Below are positions 14,900 to 16,978 of a stretch of DNA of 16,978 nucleotides, in pieces. The stretch is from an uncultured bacterium. GTDB lineage: Bacteria > Patescibacteriota > Minisyncoccia > Minisyncoccales > JAQTVQ01. The notes below the pieces were generated by a model that was given only the letters and a program-made list of their open reading frames with translations, did no database searches and had not been told where the DNA came from. Location: NCBI GenBank assembly GCA_903839905.1, contig CAIMDX010000080.1, positions 1 to 16,978 of the forward strand, in the 5' to 3' direction. Numbering within the stretch: the stretch's first letter is position 1; the number at the start of each line of letters is the position of its first letter. The position numbers and the translations under genes were made by a program.

Positions 14900-15040
14900 A
14901 ATTTTCAAAATACAATTTTCAATTTTCAATGGATGTTTCAATTTCTCAATTTTCAATTTTTGCTTTTGGAAATTGAATCGTTGAAAATTCATTGCCTGCC
15001 TGCCGGTAGGCAGGTAAATTGTGATTTGAAAATTGAAAAT
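14900..15040. repeat. A/T-rich inverted-repeat element (AATTTTCAAA-type), copy H
   Basis: Left arm AATTTTCAAAATACAATTTT and right arm TAAATTGTGATTTGAAAATT are inverted copies. The interior has CAATGGATG and TTCATTG inner repeats and a second TTTCAATTT/AAATTGAA pair. It is the same family as 13580-13725, on the other side of the cyclodeaminase-family gene. Confidence 0.8.
14995..15014. repeat. Nested CCTGCCT palindrome, copy 3
   Basis: CCTGCCTGCCGGTAGGCAGG, preceded by CATTG. It is the exact reverse complement of copy 2, so the insert is present in opposite orientation in the two host repeats. Confidence 0.9.
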
Positions 15041-15043
15041 TTG

Positions 15044-15781
15044 CTAGATTGCTAGCCCGCCGTCAATGTTTAAGATGACCCCCGTAATAAAACTAGCATC
15101 TGGCGAAGCAAGAAAGGCAATCGCGTTGGCTACTTCTTCTGGTTTGCCAAATCGTCCCAGTGAAGTCAATTGTTTGATGGTGGCCTTCATTTGGTCGGGA
15201 ATTGCTTCTGCCATTTTTGTTTCAATGAACCCCGGAGCGACTGCATTAACTCTGACGCCGAACCGTCCGACTTCTTTAGAAAGTGCTTTGGTAAATCCGA
15301 TGATGCCTGCTTTGGATGCGGCGTAATTAGTCTGTCCGAAATTTCCTTTCTGGCCGACTATTGATGAAAGGCTGACTATATTCCCCTGGTTGGGGATAAG
15401 CAAAGGTAAGGCTGATTTGGAACAGTTGAACACGCTGGTTAAGTTTATATCAATAACCTTTTGCCATTCTTCCACGGTCATTTTTGCCAATGTCCTATCT
15501 TTGGCAATACCGGCATTATTAATCAAGACATCCAAGCCGTTGAATTTTTCTTTGACGCCGGCCATCATTTTTTCAACTTCGTCAAACTTGGAAACATCGG
15601 CCAAAAAATATTCGGCTCTGGCTCCGAGCTTTTCTATCTCCGACTTGGCGATTTTCAAATTTTCTTCCTGGCTGGGAATGTCGTTAAGCGCAATTTGCGC
15701 GCCAAGCGAGGCGAACTTTAAAGCGATCGCTTTGCCTATCCCCTGCGAAGATCCGGTTATCAAAACAATTTTGTTTTTCAT
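15044..15781 (-). CDS. fabG: 3-oxoacyl-[ACP]/CoA reductase, FabG-type short-chain dehydrogenase
   Basis: NAD(P)H-dependent reduction of 3-ketoacyl thioesters to 3-hydroxyacyl thioesters. The 245 aa match the usual FabG length. The glycine-rich cofactor motif TGSSQGIG is at 9-16, NNAG at 88-91, and the catalytic tetrad is N113, S140, Y153 and K157 (YAASK). Also present are RVNAVAPGFIETKM and the C-terminal GVILNIDGGLAI. It ends with TAG, which shows this genome uses TAG as a true stop. It starts 14 nt after the stop of the zinc-ribbon/DUF362 gene, so the two are likely cotranscribed. Acetoacetyl-CoA reductase (PhaB-like) activity is an equally possible reading and fits a CoA-linked route. Confidence 0.93.
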   Translation of the reverse strand: MKNKIVLITGSSQGIGKAIALKFASLGAQIALNDIPSQEENLKIAKSEIEKLGARAEYFLADVSKFDEVEKMMAGVKEKFNGLDVLINNAGIAKDRTLAKMTVEEWQKVIDINLTSVFNCSKSALPLLIPNQGNIVSLSSIVGQKGNFGQTNYAASKAGIIGFTKALSKEVGRFGVRVNAVAPGFIETKMAEAIPDQMKATIKQLTSLGRFGKPEEVANAIAFLASPDASFITGVILNIDGGLAI

Positions 15782-15795
15782 GATTTGTTAAACGG

Positions 15796-16827
15796 TTAAA
15801 TGTTTTTGTTATCAAATTGGGCCTCGTCAATCGCGCGGCCGGCAATTGGAACCTCTCCGATTTTAACATCCGACAAGATTTCTGGCAAAGCTTTGGCCGG
15901 GCGAAGCTGGTTGAAAACGGCATCTATATTAAGAGAGCTATATCCCGCCAGCGCCAGCCCCAGAAAGCTTATGAATTTTTCCGGAGTTTGTACGCGGTCG
16001 GCTTCGGCTATGGTTAAAATTTTCGGCAAAGCAGCTTCCATCTTTTTGAAAATTTCTTTTTGGCCGTAAAGATATTTTAATCCCAAGTAATTTTCCTTTT
16101 TTAAAATCTTGAATAGATTTTCGGAAGCGCAGGCCTGCCCGACTTTAAGCGCAGCGAGGTTAATGGCCAAATCGGTTGAGAAAATACTTTCAGAAATCTC
16201 CAAATCGCCTTTTTTAGCAAAAGCGTTTTTTGCCAGATTAAGCGGTACAATATTATATTTTAAGCAGACATTGAGCAGTCCGGATTTTTGGACGCAAGCT
16301 TCAATCGCAAAATCGTTGAAGCTTTGGCCAACGACCTGGATATTTTCTTTTTTGGCCCCGCGGCTTATTAGATATTGGATGGTTTGTTCCAAAAATTCCG
16401 GAGTGATATTCTCTCCGAAATAAGGATGCTTGGGGGAATTCAAAGTTGGCAGGATTAATATTTTCGTTTCAGATTTTATGTCCAGCCCGCCAAGCAGATC
16501 AATTAATTTTTCAATAGTTTCCGTTAGGTCATATTTGATGCGCCAGATTGCTACGGCATTTGGATATTTTGAAACTGCATAAGAAAATTTTTCTCCGGCC
16601 TGATATTCTTTGAAGCTTTTTTGCGCCCACTTATTGCCTGATTCGTCTTCCAGTACCATGGTGAAATAAGGGATTTTTGGGTGGGCCAGCGAAGGCACGC
16701 TGATCTTGGAAACAGCGGAAACTTTTATTTCAAGGCTCGCCATTCTTTCCAGCAACTCAAAACAGTCCGGACATTTTTCAATCGGGTACTGCCATATTTT
16801 TTTGCATTTTGGGCACTGATAGAACAT
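15796..16827 (-). CDS. Zinc-ribbon/OB (DUF35-like) plus DUF362-like fusion protein
   Basis: A 343-aa cytoplasmic protein. Residues 3-25 form a rubredoxin-like zinc ribbon (C5-x2-C8, C19-x2-C22). Residues about 28-100 look like the beta-rich OB fold that follows such ribbons in DUF35 proteins (PYFTMVLEDESGNKWAQ). Residues about 110-325 resemble DUF362, with KILILPTLNSPKHPYFGENI, a repeat-like ISRGAKKENIQVVGQ strand-turn, STDLAINLAALKVG, and SSLNIDAVFNQLRP near the end. DUF35 proteins partner thiolases and HMG-CoA synthases in archaea and some bacteria, where they help acyl-CoA transfer; DUF362 function is unknown. The gene is the start of a pair with fabG. I see no Fe-S cysteines in the DUF362 part. 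The domain names rest on pattern recall: the zinc ribbon is certain, DUF362 likely, DUF35 tentative. Confidence 0.7.
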   Translation of the reverse strand: MFYQCPKCKKIWQYPIEKCPDCFELLERMASLEIKVSAVSKISVPSLAHPKIPYFTMVLEDESGNKWAQKSFKEYQAGEKFSYAVSKYPNAVAIWRIKYDLTETIEKLIDLLGGLDIKSETKILILPTLNSPKHPYFGENITPEFLEQTIQYLISRGAKKENIQVVGQSFNDFAIEACVQKSGLLNVCLKYNIVPLNLAKNAFAKKGDLEISESIFSTDLAINLAALKVGQACASENLFKILKKENYLGLKYLYGQKEIFKKMEAALPKILTIAEADRVQTPEKFISFLGLALAGYSSLNIDAVFNQLRPAKALPEILSDVKIGEVPIAGRAIDEAQFDNKNI

Positions 16828-16869
16828 AAACTTTAAATTTCTAATATCTAATTTCTAATTGACCTAATG

Positions 16870-16978
16870 AAATCCCAATGACCAAACCCCAATGACCAAA
16901 TCGTTCGTTTTTGCCTGCCTGCAGGCAGGGTTTTTGGAAATTGGGATTTATTTGGGATTTGGACATTGGGGTTTGGGA
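16870..16978. repeat. Intergenic inverted-repeat element, copy F (cut by the right edge), with nested palindrome
   Basis: AAATCCCAATGACCAAACCC, core AAATCGTTCGTTTTTG, a nested palindrome at 16914-16929, then GGAAATTGGGATTT and GGACATTGGGGTTTGGGA to the edge. A TTTCTAATATCTAATTTC spacer joins it to the start of the zinc-ribbon/DUF362 gene. Confidence 0.85.
16914..16929. repeat. Nested CCTGCCT palindrome, copy 4 (16-bp short form)
   Basis: CCTGCCTG is followed by its exact reverse complement. It is inserted near the centre of repeat copy F, a different position from the insertion in copy D. Confidence 0.85.

Larger units (their letters stand above)
14746..15043. other. Non-coding gap between the FabG gene and the cyclodeaminase-family gene
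   Basis: 298 nt, A/T-rich, with no gene. It contains repeat copy H (14900-15040) with its nested palindrome. The part nearer the cyclodeaminase gene (14767-14899) holds AAATCCCAAGCTCAAAATC, a short scrap resembling the main repeat, and otherwise nothing I can name. Confidence 0.6.

Noticed and set aside
14678..15055. Plus-strand open frame containing HCLPAGRQV
   Set aside because: The LPAGRQ peptide is the translation of the nested palindrome within repeat copy H; the rest is A/T-rich non-coding sequence and antisense to the cyclodeaminase gene start.

Overview
The window looks like a chromosomal segment of a Candidate Phyla Radiation bacterium (Patescibacteria, probably a Parcubacteria-type lineage). 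The reasons are compact genes, weak or absent Shine-Dalgarno sequences, a Patescibacteria-style VirB2/TrbC-like small membrane protein, and intergenic spaces packed with palindromic 'CCCAATGACCAAATCCC' repeats plus the short 'CCTGCCT..AGGCAGG' palindrome. TGA, TAA and TAG are all used as stops, so there is no sign of the UGA recoding found in Gracilibacteria/Absconditabacteria. This placement is an inference from style, not from a phylogenetic marker. Every gene I can support is on the minus strand, so the order below runs from right to left, in the direction of transcription.

Right part (about 16.98 to 5.84 kb): an acyl-chain or lipid cluster. It begins with a zinc-ribbon/OB (DUF35-like) plus DUF362 fusion protein, followed 14 nt later by a FabG-type 3-ketoacyl reductase. 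Next come an ornithine cyclodeaminase/alanine dehydrogenase-family enzyme and a FabZ-FabK fusion (hotdog dehydratase joined to an FMN enoyl reductase). After these is a second FabK-like reductase gene broken by one in-frame TAG, overlapping a PlsC acyltransferase gene, which is closely followed by biotin carboxylase. A biotinyl carrier protein, a biotin protein ligase and an acyl-CoA carboxylase beta subunit complete the cluster. Together these could make a carboxylated acyl-CoA (malonyl- or methylmalonyl-CoA), carry out the keto-reduction, dehydration and enoyl-reduction steps, and place an acyl chain on glycerol phosphate. No condensing enzyme, malonyltransferase or acyl carrier protein lies in the window. 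The carboxylase is the acyl-CoA type and a DUF35-like protein is present, so a CoA-linked (ACP-independent) pathway is a reasonable hypothesis.

Middle (about 5.66 to 4.75 kb): tRNA-Arg(TCG), a small VirB2/TrbC-like membrane protein, and tRNA-Lys(CTT). Each tRNA is followed by the same hairpin-plus-repeat module, whose stem shows compensatory changes between the two copies.

Left part (4.75 kb to 1): rpsO, a NYN/LabA-like nuclease and pnp in a tight row (the rpsO-pnp pair is classical; the NYN gene sits between them), then the N-terminal 592 codons of a large Lys/Glu-rich coiled-coil protein that runs off the left edge.

Almost all the non-coding DNA is repeats. There are six copies of a roughly 120-bp inverted-repeat element in the acyl cluster, two copies of a second A/T-rich inverted repeat flanking the cyclodeaminase-family gene, and four copies of a 16-20 bp palindrome nested inside the larger elements. 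A short remnant of a second birA 3' end sits directly downstream of biotin carboxylase.
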